Source of the DNA: a virus
IMG/VR virus record: IMGVR_UViG_3300008954_000051
Coordinates: 1 to 63,520 of that record
Strand: one strand, 5' to 3'
DNA length: 63,520 bases
This document shows positions 24,371 to 36,000 of this stretch, one piece after another. A model generated the notes under the pieces. That model worked only from the letters and a program-made list of their open reading frames with translations. It was not told the DNA's origin and did no database searches. A program made the translations under genes and the position numbers. How positions within the stretch are numbered: position 1 is the first letter of the stretch; each line of letters begins with the position of its first letter.

Positions 24371-26164
24371 ATGCCCGCAGTTATAACTAATAATTTTCGC
24401 TTACTAAATGCTCGAAATTTTGTAGATAGTTTCCCGGCTTCTGCAAACTCTTCTGTATATCTATACATAGGAAGAACACATAGTTGGGATAAGAACCCCC
24501 ATACACATGCTCCAACGTATAGTGATCAGAACGTTCCTTCTCCGGACAACTCATTTAAAAATAATGATTATATCATTTGGGATACTTTAACCTCATTAGT
24601 ACAACTAGCCAATACTGATGTATCTTTTGCCACGAAAAAGGTGACATGGGCTGGTGGGAGGACATATGAAAAATGGAATGATACAAATAGTAATTTGGTA
24701 AATTTAACTGATGGTGCTTCTGATTTCTTTGTAATAAACAGTAGCAATGAAGTTTTTAAGTGTTTGGATAATAATGGGGGCGCCCTTTCGTTGAGTGAGC
24801 CACAGCCTGATCCGGCTTCAGTCGCATCACTATATTATGCGGCTGATGGTTATGTGTGGAAATACATGTACAAAATACCATCAGAGTATAATACTAAGTT
24901 TACTATGAATAATTATATGCCAGTAAGAACCCTTACTGTAGCTGAAAGGGCTGCAATGGGATCCAACGACCCGTGGATAGTATTAAAGGACATTCAAGAT
25001 GCGGCAATTCCAGGAACGATTGATAGTGTAACTTTAACTGCTCCAGGATCTGGATATCCAGGATCAAACGGTACGATTGGTACCATTGCCTCAGACGGTG
25101 TAGATTTTACGTTGCCATTACTTCCATCATCACCTAGTTTGTGGGACAATAATATTGACAACCGCTTTGCTAATAGTACCATTATAATATCAAACTCCAC
25201 ATTTGAAACGTCTACAACAGTAGAAACGTCAGACGCATCTGATGGATCCATTACAATAGACGCTTCGGCGAATCCTAATATAATTACAGGGTCGGCCCAT
25301 CAATATACTTATATAATGGGCCCAGAAGCAAAGATTATAGGCGATGGGACAGCTGGATTGCTTTATGCAACAGTTTCTGTTCCATCTGGAGTAACAACTT
25401 CAGAGGGCCCCATTAGTGCAGTTGGGGTAGCAAATAGTGGATATGGTTATACCTTTGCTGATATTGAGATTGTTCCTGTTGATAATCAACAAGCGCCGCC
25501 CGTCAGTCAAGTTTCCCCTCCTGCTGGCCAGGGCGCCCGGGCTACTTCAATTTTATCTCCGCCCGGAGGGCACGGGTCTGATCCTGTTCGCGAGTTATCT
25601 GCGTATCATGTGGCCATTGCGACTGAGCTTGTGAATGAGGGTCATAATGGTACGCTGATTGTGGGGTCTCAAGATTATAGACAGATTGGAATAATAAAGG
25701 ATGCTAAAATATTCGGAGGGGCTCATATAGCCAATTCTGCTCCTGGATATGATCAAACGTTAAGAATTGTTGCAAACAGTTCATCTATTGGGTCCAGTAC
25801 ACTTTGGGTTCCTGCCCTAGATGAAATGTTAATAGGGGCGACAAGCAATGCTATAGGAATTGTGGTTGACTATGATCAACCTGCTATTACGGACTCGATT
25901 ATAAGGTTGACTGGGGTGCGGGCCAATAGCACCGGGGGAAGTTTTGAAGCAGAAGAACTTTTACATCCATATTCCTTTGAGACAGGAAAGGATGAAGCAA
26001 AGGCTTTGCGGGCGAATACTCTGGGATATCTTGGGGTAGGTGCTTCTATTATTTCCCCAGATTTAGACAAATACACGGGGTCAATTATATACAATGAAAA
26101 TAGGTCTCCCATATCAAGAACTTCTGATCAGAAAGAAGATATTAAGATTCTTGTTGAATTCTAA
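24371..26164 (+). CDS. 8: Baseplate wedge protein gp8
   Basis: A 597-residue protein; T4 gp8 is 334. gp8 dimers sit on the wedge beside gp7 and gp10. The N-terminus (VITNNFRLLNARNFVDSF, then VYLYIGRTHSWD) matches the T4 gp8 start pattern of a residue run ending in xFGRSEPW. The motif AADGYVWKYMYKIPSEYNTK corresponds to T4 GDGYVWEYLFEIP, and the C-terminus YTGSIIYNENRSPISRTSDQ with KEDIKILVEF matches the T4 end with MENRPPI and EEINILFTF. Extra sequence lies in the middle (~220-430). The 71-base gap upstream has TTGGAG as ribosome-binding site and no exact late box. Confidence 0.88.
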   Translation: MPAVITNNFRLLNARNFVDSFPASANSSVYLYIGRTHSWDKNPHTHAPTYSDQNVPSPDNSFKNNDYIIWDTLTSLVQLANTDVSFATKKVTWAGGRTYEKWNDTNSNLVNLTDGASDFFVINSSNEVFKCLDNNGGALSLSEPQPDPASVASLYYAADGYVWKYMYKIPSEYNTKFTMNNYMPVRTLTVAERAAMGSNDPWIVLKDIQDAAIPGTIDSVTLTAPGSGYPGSNGTIGTIASDGVDFTLPLLPSSPSLWDNNIDNRFANSTIIISNSTFETSTTVETSDASDGSITIDASANPNIITGSAHQYTYIMGPEAKIIGDGTAGLLYATVSVPSGVTTSEGPISAVGVANSGYGYTFADIEIVPVDNQQAPPVSQVSPPAGQGARATSILSPPGGHGSDPVRELSAYHVAIATELVNEGHNGTLIVGSQDYRQIGIIKDAKIFGGAHIANSAPGYDQTLRIVANSSSIGSSTLWVPALDEMLIGATSNAIGIVVDYDQPAITDSIIRLTGVRANSTGGSFEAEELLHPYSFETGKDEAKALRANTLGYLGVGASIISPDLDKYTGSIIYNENRSPISRTSDQKEDIKILVEF

Positions 26165-26177
26165 AGGACAATTATAA

Positions 26178-29100
26178 ATGCCTAAAATAACATCACAGAC
26201 CCCATATAATGATGATTTTAATGAAAGCAAGAATTATCATAAAATTCTTTTTCGACCTGGATATGCAGTTCAGGCTAGAGAATTAACTCAACTTCAGAGC
26301 ATTTTAGAATCACAGCTTTCGCACCATGGTCGATCTCAATTTCATAATGGAGATGCTGTGCTGGGCGGCCAGACCGCATTTTTGAGGGATGTAGAACACA
26401 TTAAAGTTTATGATCATATTGGGGCAGGAAATGATAATACTAGTGCTAAATTAGATTTAAGCGATCTTTTCAACACCACTACAGGTCGGGGTGTGGTTAT
26501 TAGCAAAGGAGAACATACCAAAGGACAGCGAGATAGTCGAAGAAAACCCAGAGCAACAGTAATGGCAGTTGTAGAAAATAATGGTTCAGATCCTGCAACA
26601 TTGATTGTACAATATGCAAATAGCTGGAGGTTTATGGCCGGAGATGCAATAGTTGTCTCTAATATTCCATTAGAAACCTCAGATCCTGATCACATTGTTG
26701 TTGCAAGAGTTCGTGATGAAAACTATGGAGGCGATCCTACTCCTACAGGACCTGCTTCTTTATTCACAGTCGAACCTGGAATTTATTTTATAGATTCAAC
26801 ATTCATTAGAACTCCTCGACAATCTATAGTTTTAGGTAAGTATACTGACAGACCAACTTATGCTATTGGATTTATTAAGTCTGATGAAATTGTTACAGAT
26901 GCTGATGATTCCACTTTGTTAGATAATGCCTCTGAAAGTTATAATGTCAATTCTCCTGGCGCCCATCGGTTAAAAACTAGCATAAAACTTGCTGTTCATC
27001 CACTTTCAGATGGAATTACCCTTCCGTCGGCCGGGGCTGTGGGTTTCCACACTATATTTAAAATTGCTAATGGTGTTCCTATCATTGAAGATATAACCAC
27101 GCAAAATTCTGAGTTTTTAAACTTATTGGCAGAGAGAACGCATGATGAGAGTGGAAATTATTCAACAGTTCCTTTTAGGGTTGATGTTCTAGAGGGGGCC
27201 ACCAGTTCTATTATTGCAAGTTCCGCAGAACTTCAATCGGTAGTTACGGGGCTTGCCCAGAACGATGACGACATTACACAGACCACCGCGCCTGAAGGGG
27301 GAACGCAATATGGGCCCAAGGGGAAAGGCAAAAAGCGGGGCGGCCGCCGTGGCGGCGCCGGGTTCCGAAGACTACAGCAAGCCTTTAATGCCTTTTCAGT
27401 CACTCAGCCTACTGAGGCTGATAAATCTAATTTTAGTGTGAAAATTAATCCAGGAACCGCATATGTTAAGGGATATAAAACTAGACTCAATGAACCTTTA
27501 ATTTTAACTGCTCCTAAGGCAAGAACGACAAAAACAGGAGTCGCCAATAATAATTTGGGATTTGGATTATATTTTAAAATTAAGGATCCGTCAGAACCCG
27601 GACTTTGGAACGTATCAAATTTGGAAGTGGTTAATTTTCATCTAGGTAATGTGGCTAGCTTAACTTCACAACAGGTGAAAGATTCTACGCGGATAGGTCA
27701 GGCCCGGGTTACTGACATGCAAGTGAAAACATTTCCTGAGGGTGAGGCGGAAACTGTTTATTATCACCTCCATATGCTTGATATGAGAACGACCCCTATT
27801 CAAAATACTGCTGGAGAAAGTGATTCTACTAGCATTATCTGTTCAAACTTAACCCCGACTGACACTAATCAATATGTTGGTGGATATATCAAGATGATTG
27901 GGGGCCCTGCTAATAATGAAGTGCGTAGAATTGTTGGATCGACCACCGGAGGTGTGATTAATGTAATTCCAGCATTTAGCACAACTCCAACTGGAACTGG
28001 CGCGGGTTTTGGTAATAATTTTCAAATCACTTTTGATAGCAGCTTTGTAGGGTGTATTGCAAATACTGTTGTGGATTCGGCTATGGCAGATGTTGCTAAT
28101 GTTGGGAAGGTGGGCACAGTATCTACAGGAGAAACAATATTATACGGAAGAAATCAAACCAAGAATTATGTTCCGATAGGACCTGAGGTTATTTCTTCTA
28201 TTGATGGGGTATCATATGATATTGTGTATAGAGACAGCCAAACTCCTGCTGGTGCGGTGGTTAATTTTCCTAGACGCAACGTTAATGAAACTATATCAAC
28301 CAATGATAATGATCATATTTTTACAGGCGGGCCCGGGGCGTCCGGGATATTATCACCAGTTTCAGTTGATTCTGATGGTTCTGGTGGAATTGATGTTACG
28401 TTTGGCGTTTCCCCAGGAACAGACGTTATAGGCATATTGAGGGCCAAGACGAACACTCTTGCCCGACAACTGTTCTCTAACATACAAGGTCCTAGATCAA
28501 ATACTGATGTTGTCTCTGGAGCTGCGGGTGCAGTTAGCTTAAATGATACGCTACAAACAGCCAGAGGAATTGGGCTTGTTGTGATTGACACTCCAAATTT
28601 GATTACGAGCGGTCTTGATAATTTAGGAATACCTAACGTATATAACATACATAAAATTATTGATACTGGAGATATTGGAACCCCTCCAGCGTGGAATGGA
28701 GATGTTTGGGATGCAACAAGAAGCAGACATTCGGATGTTACTTCTAATTATGTGTTAGACTCAGGGCAGCGTGATTCACATTTTGATTACTCTTCAATCC
28801 GATTAAAGCCTAATGTGACTCCTCCTGGAGGACAACTTTTAGTCCTATGCGATTTTCTAGAGCCGCCCCTTGGGGGAACTGTACCGCAGTCTGGTTTTTT
28901 TGATGTAGAATCATATGTGGGTGCTATTGCATATGACGATATTCCAGTCTATGAAGATTCTTCTGGAATAAGATCTCGTCTACAGAATGTTATGGATTTC
29001 AGGCCTGTGAGAAAGGCCAATAACGTTGTGGGCTCTCCAGTAGACATCTCAATAAATCAACCATTTCATAATACCAAACGATTTCCAAAGGTAGATGGTG

Positions 29101-32100
29101 TATTAGACATAGACGAAGCTTCACATTTCTTGTCTCGAATAGATCATATTGTATTAACTTCGACCGGAAGATTTCAACATATTTCGGGGGTTCCTTCTGA
29201 TTTTCCTGTGCCCCCGGAAAACGATGATGATAATCTATTGCTTTCGACCTTGAGGGTTCCAGCATACACATTTAGTTATAAAGACATTATAATTGATCCT
29301 GCGGAAAATAAACGTAAAACAATGAAAGATATTAACAAAGTTGCTCGGCGTGTTGATAGATTGGAATATTTCACTTCATTGAATTTGTTGGAAAAACAAG
29401 CTGCCGATATGAATATTATTGATTCTACTGGAGCTTATACGAGATTTAAGAGTGGAATTCTTGTTGATAATTTTACAGGCCATGGGGTAGAGTCTCAAAG
29501 TGCTGGGGATTATGGTTGTTCTATGGATAGAGCGCGAAGGGAGCTTCGCCCAGCATTCACGATGCGTGAATTTAGATTTAATTTTGATGCTATTAACAGC
29601 CAAACGACTCGGAGAACAGGTGAAATTGTAACTTTAAATTGGACTCCTGTTGAATGGCAGAAACAATTAGCGGCTACACATGCAATATCTCCAAATCCAT
29701 TTTCTTTAAAAAGTTATTTTGGTACTCTTATACTACAGCCGACTGAAGATGTTTGGTTTGAAACGAGACATAAAGACCCCGTGGTATTTAATCTTGCTGG
29801 AGATAATGATAATTTAGAATTCCTTGTTGAACACCTAAACAATAATTTACCAATTGGTACTGATTGGGATCAATGGGAAACAAATTGGCTCGGAGTTAAT
29901 GAAGCAACCAATGTTGAATTTGGTGTAGGTTCTTATGTTGGATCTTGGTCTAGGCGACATTGGAATAATGAAACTGTAACTACTACTGATACACATTTTG
30001 GTGTGATGACTAGGCAGGGGATTGAGCATAATTTTACTGTTGAAAACACCACAACATCACTAGGTAATAGGGTTGTAGATTCATCGATAATTCCACACAT
30101 GCGACAAAAAGGTGTATTTTTCAAGGCGCGGGGGTTGGAGCCAAATTCCAGTAATCGCGTATACTTCGACGGGGAGGATGTTTCGGTCAACTGCGCCCGA
30201 GCAAATGAAATATTTGTTAATCCAGTTGTAGGTGGGATCCCCTTTATTGCAGATGGCCCCTGGCCAGATAATGCAGCGGCCATTGGTGAATATAGACCAA
30301 ATGGAGGTCTTTTTCAAGAGGTGATCCAAACAAGCACTACAAGTGAAGGTGATGCCGCGGGTAGGGTTGTATCTGCGGTTGGGAACACCATTCATATTGT
30401 AACCGCAAATGGAGTATTTGTTCCTGGAGACGAACTAATCGGAGAATCGCTTGCTACTGGAGTTCCATCTCCAGCAGTTACTGTGGCCAGTTATAAACAT
30501 TATTCTGGTTTTTGTAGAGCGGCTAACAGTACGTCTATAACTCTAGAAGAGGCCGCCAACGCTGCAATAGGATTTTTGTCCAATGAGGAGGCTGATGGAA
30601 CAATAAACTTTATTGGCGCTGCTGACATAGCCGACGAAATAAAAGATAGGGCAATTTCTATTATTTCTGGAACTGGTGTCGGCCAGACGAGGAAGGTTTT
30701 AGGATATGATCCTGCTACTAGGGAAGTTGTGTTTGATCAAGAATATTCTGTCACTCCATTAGGAGCAGCAACACAAAGCGTTGTGGATCCAGCTGTAACT
30801 AGTGCATACTCTATAGGTGAGAAGTTAAATTCAGCCCTTACCAATGATAATAATGATGGTTCACCTTTTACCGCCTCGGATGCTGGAATTGCCACAGGAG
30901 TTTTTGTTATACCTGCTGATACATTTTATGCTGGAGAAAAAACATTCATGATCCGCGCAGTTGTACCTGGGGGGTCTCTTGCTAGTGAAACTATATCTAC
31001 AGCCCAAGCATCATTTTATGCTCAGGGAATTCTCCAGACCGTAGAAGAGATTTCTGTACAAACGCAAAGTATTGGAACAGCAAGCCATGTAGTTACTGAA
31101 TCACAAGACATTACTCAGGATGTAACCAGAACAGAAAATACAGGGCGTCTTGTGGTTACAGGATATTATGATCCTTTGGCGCAAACTTTCTTATGTGATG
31201 CACAGGATCATCCAGATGGAATATTTGTTTCAGATATTGATCTATTCTTTGCTTCTAAACCAACAACACAAGAAGAAATCACTTGTGAAATTAGGTTGGC
31301 TACAGACGGCACGCCAAGTGCTACTCAAATTCTCGCATCAAAAACTTTGTATCCAGGAGATGTGGTTATAACTGCTGATGCAAATCCAGATTCCCCCACC
31401 AAATTTGAGTTTTCAACACCAGTTCATTTAGAGCCTGGAAAAGAATATGCAATGGTAATAAGGACAAATGATGTTTCGGCTGATGATGGTGAAGGCGAAA
31501 ACTATACTTTGTGGATTGCCTCAGGAGAGCCGGTCACCAACGAAACGACCGGAGAAATTTTCATAAGGGAGATTGTGGGCAATGCCGAAGAAACCTACGC
31601 ACCAACTTCCACACTAGGAATGTTGTTTAAATCACAAAACACCACAACTTGGACCGAAAATCAATATGAAGATTTGATGTTCAGAATTAATAGATGTAGC
31701 TTTGAGACTGGTTCAGGTATTGCGAACTTCAAAAACAGCATAGATATTGGTCTATTAGATGCATATGGTCAGACGGCAGTTATAGATCAAAGTTTTGATT
31801 ATGATGTGCTGAATATTCAGTCTCATGATGCATTTTTCCCAGAGACTTCTGTAGAATATGATTTTTCGGGGTTAATTGAGGAGACTGGAACTACTTCGGC
31901 TACAGTATCTATTCCTGCCAATAGAAACCTATATCTAGACCAAAGGCTTCGTGTAAATTCACTTGCAGATGGTTCATTGTTAGTTGGGGCCACGTTAACG
32001 GGAATAACAGATGAAGTCTCTCCATTCATTAGAATTCCTGGACTTCATGCAATTACTGTACAAAATTTTGTTAATAATGCTGAACTAAGCAATAGTCATT

Positions 32101-32801
32101 TTAGAATAGTTGAAGGTGGAACAACTTATTCCAACACCGACATAATGGAAATACAATCTAACCGTACTGGTACTCCTACGATAGATGCCTTTCATGTAAA
32201 CACGAATCCTGCTGGTAATGTTGTTGCAATTTGGGCAAACACAGAAGCTGGATTCTTGAATGCCAATCCTTATCCTGGTGGATATGGATTTTTTGATAAT
32301 CCTAATACAGATATTATCACAACCTCCACAGGATCTGGAGCTGTCGTTGTGTATGATGGAGAAACTGGAATTTCGGGTGGAAATGTAATTGCAAGATATA
32401 GCACCAGAGAAGTTACTCTCAATCCAGAGTTTTCTGCAAAGGATCTGCAAGTTTTCTTAACAGCACATAGACCTAGTGGAACTAATGTTCAGGTGTATTA
32501 TAAGATAACTAATTCTAATGATCCAGAGAGATTCTTAGATAAAAATTGGGTGTTGATGGATCTAGAAACGTCAGAGGCCTCTGCTACTTCCTCGTCAGGT
32601 GAAACGGCAGACTATTGGAAAGAGTTGAAATTTATTCCTTTTGGCCATGCAAACGATTTGGAATTTCCTATGAAATATGATTCGGCGGAGGGTCACACTC
32701 ATACCACGTTCAATTCCTTTGCCATTAAAATTTGTTTATCTGCAACCAAACACACTCAAGTACCTTTAGTTAGGGCTCTAAGGGCAATTGCATTGGATTA
32801 A
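26178..32801 (+). CDS. DUF4815-type large tail/baseplate protein
   Basis: A 2207-residue protein opening with YNDDFNESKNYHKILFRPGY and AVQARELTQLQSILESQLSH, the signature of the DUF4815 domain found in large virion proteins of marine T4-like phages. It has an internal helical signature (DINKVARRVDRLEYFTSLNL, then GILVDNFTGHG, ~1050-1110) and a beta-rich C-terminal half ending QVPLVRALRAIALD. These proteins are virion components, probably at the baseplate periphery or fibre base in the place of T4 gp10; the exact role is unproven. Odd: residues ~379-396 form a basic KGKGKKRGGRRGGAGFRR patch encoded by a GC-rich island. The start is ATG after AAAGGACA. Confidence 0.75.
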   Translation: MPKITSQTPYNDDFNESKNYHKILFRPGYAVQARELTQLQSILESQLSHHGRSQFHNGDAVLGGQTAFLRDVEHIKVYDHIGAGNDNTSAKLDLSDLFNTTTGRGVVISKGEHTKGQRDSRRKPRATVMAVVENNGSDPATLIVQYANSWRFMAGDAIVVSNIPLETSDPDHIVVARVRDENYGGDPTPTGPASLFTVEPGIYFIDSTFIRTPRQSIVLGKYTDRPTYAIGFIKSDEIVTDADDSTLLDNASESYNVNSPGAHRLKTSIKLAVHPLSDGITLPSAGAVGFHTIFKIANGVPIIEDITTQNSEFLNLLAERTHDESGNYSTVPFRVDVLEGATSSIIASSAELQSVVTGLAQNDDDITQTTAPEGGTQYGPKGKGKKRGGRRGGAGFRRLQQAFNAFSVTQPTEADKSNFSVKINPGTAYVKGYKTRLNEPLILTAPKARTTKTGVANNNLGFGLYFKIKDPSEPGLWNVSNLEVVNFHLGNVASLTSQQVKDSTRIGQARVTDMQVKTFPEGEAETVYYHLHMLDMRTTPIQNTAGESDSTSIICSNLTPTDTNQYVGGYIKMIGGPANNEVRRIVGSTTGGVINVIPAFSTTPTGTGAGFGNNFQITFDSSFVGCIANTVVDSAMADVANVGKVGTVSTGETILYGRNQTKNYVPIGPEVISSIDGVSYDIVYRDSQTPAGAVVNFPRRNVNETISTNDNDHIFTGGPGASGILSPVSVDSDGSGGIDVTFGVSPGTDVIGILRAKTNTLARQLFSNIQGPRSNTDVVSGAAGAVSLNDTLQTARGIGLVVIDTPNLITSGLDNLGIPNVYNIHKIIDTGDIGTPPAWNGDVWDATRSRHSDVTSNYVLDSGQRDSHFDYSSIRLKPNVTPPGGQLLVLCDFLEPPLGGTVPQSGFFDVESYVGAIAYDDIPVYEDSSGIRSRLQNVMDFRPVRKANNVVGSPVDISINQPFHNTKRFPKVDGVLDIDEASHFLSRIDHIVLTSTGRFQHISGVPSDFPVPPENDDDNLLLSTLRVPAYTFSYKDIIIDPAENKRKTMKDINKVARRVDRLEYFTSLNLLEKQAADMNIIDSTGAYTRFKSGILVDNFTGHGVESQSAGDYGCSMDRARRELRPAFTMREFRFNFDAINSQTTRRTGEIVTLNWTPVEWQKQLAATHAISPNPFSLKSYFGTLILQPTEDVWFETRHKDPVVFNLAGDNDNLEFLVEHLNNNLPIGTDWDQWETNWLGVNEATNVEFGVGSYVGSWSRRHWNNETVTTTDTHFGVMTRQGIEHNFTVENTTTSLGNRVVDSSIIPHMRQKGVFFKARGLEPNSSNRVYFDGEDVSVNCARANEIFVNPVVGGIPFIADGPWPDNAAAIGEYRPNGGLFQEVIQTSTTSEGDAAGRVVSAVGNTIHIVTANGVFVPGDELIGESLATGVPSPAVTVASYKHYSGFCRAANSTSITLEEAANAAIGFLSNEEADGTINFIGAADIADEIKDRAISIISGTGVGQTRKVLGYDPATREVVFDQEYSVTPLGAATQSVVDPAVTSAYSIGEKLNSALTNDNNDGSPFTASDAGIATGVFVIPADTFYAGEKTFMIRAVVPGGSLASETISTAQASFYAQGILQTVEEISVQTQSIGTASHVVTESQDITQDVTRTENTGRLVVTGYYDPLAQTFLCDAQDHPDGIFVSDIDLFFASKPTTQEEITCEIRLATDGTPSATQILASKTLYPGDVVITADANPDSPTKFEFSTPVHLEPGKEYAMVIRTNDVSADDGEGENYTLWIASGEPVTNETTGEIFIREIVGNAEETYAPTSTLGMLFKSQNTTTWTENQYEDLMFRINRCSFETGSGIANFKNSIDIGLLDAYGQTAVIDQSFDYDVLNIQSHDAFFPETSVEYDFSGLIEETGTTSATVSIPANRNLYLDQRLRVNSLADGSLLVGATLTGITDEVSPFIRIPGLHAITVQNFVNNAELSNSHFRIVEGGTTYSNTDIMEIQSNRTGTPTIDAFHVNTNPAGNVVAIWANTEAGFLNANPYPGGYGFFDNPNTDIITTSTGSGAVVVYDGETGISGGNVIARYSTREVTLNPEFSAKDLQVFLTAHRPSGTNVQVYYKITNSNDPERFLDKNWVLMDLETSEASATSSSGETADYWKELKFIPFGHANDLEFPMKYDSAEGHTHTTFNSFAIKICLSATKHTQVPLVRALRAIALD

Positions 32802-32805
32802 AATA

Positions 32806-33069
32806 GTGGATGAGAATATTCCTCACATATTAAACAAAACTAAAGTGACCACAGAAAAAGATGGGCTTGTTCGTGAGATTTCATCAAAAGGTTTGTTGGC
32901 CTCTGATCGAAATGCCTTAGAGCAACATAGAATGTATGTTAATAGGGTAAAGGAACAACAAAAGTCATCAATTGAGATAAATATAATGAAAGACCAAATT
33001 GCTGGTGTTGAGCGAGACATAAAAGAAATTAAAGACTTGTTAATATCACAACTTAAAAGAGAAGAGTAA
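32806..33069 (+). CDS. Small coiled-coil protein
   Basis: A protein of about 87 residues with heptad-like helix over its C-terminal half (QQKSSIEINIMKDQIAGVER, then DIKEIKDLLISQLKREE). I take GTG at 32806, five bases after the upstream stop; TTG at 32788 would overlap that gene, and neither has a strong ribosome-binding site, so the start is uncertain. It lies between the DUF4815 protein and the tail fibre, so a connector or fibre chaperone is possible, but no family is recognised. Confidence 0.6.
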   Translation: MDENIPHILNKTKVTTEKDGLVREISSKGLLASDRNALEQHRMYVNRVKEQQKSSIEINIMKDQIAGVERDIKEIKDLLISQLKREE

Positions 33070-33075
33070 CGATTA

Positions 33076-36000
33076 ATGCCTACTAACACAAAACAAGTTG
33101 CAAATGTTTTTTCTTCTGACACACTTAATACTTGGCGAGAAAAAACAAATGAATTGATCAAAATAGTAAATGCTATTCCTGGTGTTCCTATTGGATCTTT
33201 GAATCGCCGGGGTGGTGTAATTGATGGTCAATCAGATTCTATTGCTAGTACCATCGGTCCGGAAGGAACGCTTTTAGTTATTGCAGGTCCTTCATCTACA
33301 TTTGCACCTTCTGTGGGTGTTGGTGATTATGCAGCACATTCTTCATGGCCAGCAGGACCTAAATCATATACACTAAGCGTAAATCGTATTGCTTCAGGCG
33401 CTTGGGCCAATGTAGAATTAACCGCAGATAAAACCGGCATTAATGCTAATGGCATATCAATAACCAATGGGCTTCTTACTATTGATGTACACGCCTCAGA
33501 CTTAATCGGCGCCAATTCAAACGATGCTGTAATTACAATAGGGGCCGGCGATGGTGCGGCATCTAGAGGAACACTTGGTGATCCCAATATAATTAATTTG
33601 TGGGACAGTCAGACTGGTCTGCCTTCTATAAATGCTTATGGTTTTGGTGTTAATGATCAGACTTTAGGATATACTTCTTTTGAACAGCACGCCTTTTTCA
33701 CAAAACGTTCTAGGCAAAATACTGATAATCCAGACATCCAGCGCCTTTTCACAATAAATGCAACTGGTATTTTTACACAATCTAATACATTTGTATTGAC
33801 TGCCCAGACGCCTGCTACAGGCGATCTTTATGTGCAAGGCAATGCTCATTTTGGAACAAGTTATAATGGTGTTGTAATCTCCAATAACATGGTTCAAATC
33901 GACACCCTTGCCGATGCCAATCCTGCCATTGATTTAACTCCTTCCACCGGGCACACGAATACTACTCGCGATACAGACAAAATTAGAATATGGTCGTCTG
34001 GATCAGATACAATGGGATTTGGTATAAGTGCAGATTCTCTAGATTATGTTGCGACTGCCAATCATGTATTTCATTCGGGGTCGACAGGATCTTTAGGTGA
34101 AAATGCAGTAATTAATTCATTGGGAATATATGCGACTACTGATATAACCGCAGGTAGTGATGTTATTGCAACTGGAAATGTTGTTGCAACGAATGTTTAT
34201 GTTGGTGCGTCTGAAGGTGTTGTAATTTCAGATCAATTGATTGAAATTAATACTGCCTCAGGCGAACCTGGGCTTGCTTTTAGTACACAATTTGATGCTA
34301 CTCTTAATACTGACAAAATACGATTATGGACAGATGGTTCCCGTGAATATGGCTTTGGTATGCGAACCAACATTTTGGATTATATGGGCAACAACCATGT
34401 CTTTAGTGATGCTAATCCAAGTGCGGGTCCAGAGTGGGCGCGAATTAACTCTACAGGTATTTTCTCAGAGACAAAGGTTACTGCGGCGACTGGACTTGTT
34501 ATTGGTTTGAACGAGCTTAGTTCTACCGAGCTTTCTATCAACTCGGGCCAATCTGTACTTGGCACTCAGGTTGATAGTGACGGATCTTCAACATCACGCA
34601 GTAAGTTGGCCCTTCAAGGTGGAGCAAATGTTGCGGCTATCGTTGTTGATTCCCCCACAACTTCTGCTGCAATTAATCCGAACATTTTAGAAATTCTTTC
34701 AGGTGGTGCTAGTGCAAATACACATGGCATAGGGAGAGTGGGCGGTGTTCAAACATATCATGCTGCCAATGCACATAATTTTTATATAGATGTGCCATCG
34801 GAGGAAAGTACACGAAGAGAAGTTCTTTCGATAACACATGATGCGATTACTGGTAATATTTTTACGCAGTTTACATCTAATGCATCCTTTTCGGGAGACA
34901 TAACTTTTTCGGGCGAGGTAACCACAACTGGTGAATCAATATTAGACCTCGTTACTGCCACCGATCCCAATGGGCCCAGCACATTTGCTCATCCTATTCA
35001 TGTAATGGGCACCCATATAAATTCTACTTCATATCTTACGCCCGGCGGGCTCACCCCATCACTCACATTTACCGGACCTACTTATATTAATGATCCGACC
35101 ATTGATCGTATTGATCTCTTCAATTCGGCCGCAGGAACGATTGGGTTTGGTATTTGGAAACCGACAAACGTGGCCGCTGGCGAGGGGATGATGTTACGCA
35201 GCAAGGCGCAGGGTCCTTTTGGATTCTATCATGGCACTATCCTTACTGCAAATATTGTGCCCGATGGAATTGAGACTGGTGGATATGTTAATGCCGCTGG
35301 AGGTTTTGATACTAGTGGAAACATTTATAATAATGAACAACCTTGGTTTTACGGTTCATCGAATACTGTATTATTAGATAACCCCGGACATATAAGCCTA
35401 GTTGGTGGCTGGACTGGCGCGGCCTCGCTTCCTGGTCCTCTAGGGTGGCACAGCGGCCGAATATATATAGAAACACTTGGCGCCGGCGGAACAGGATTGA
35501 ATATAAATTCAATATCTTCTGGCAGCGCCCACGTCGCCGTGGGGGCTAATTCAGAGGGCACCGGAGCTATTACGTTAACTCATGGTGGCATAACTATGAA
35601 GAAGGGTTTGATCATTGACGGTTCTGAAAGAATCACCCAAGCAGGCAAGTTTAATGCAACAGCATTTGAGCTTACTGGAAGCGATCTTGAACTTGGAACC
35701 GGAACCAGTCTAAATCTTTTCAGTACAACGAGTAATTTATATGTTGGAGGGAATGCACAATTTGGATCTGCTGCATCCAATGGTGTCGCTGTTCTTGCAG
35801 GAGTTCCTCGTTCTGCTGATATTATTAATGCCATCGACTTAAATCATGGTGCTACGACTAATAATGAATATGGAATGGGGCTTGATCTTGGTACTGGTAG
35901 TGTATCTTATCACACCATGAATACTCACTCTTTTTATATTGATTTTGTAGGAAAAGAAGAAAAAATGACAGTCAACTCTACTGGACTTTTTGTTCATGGA

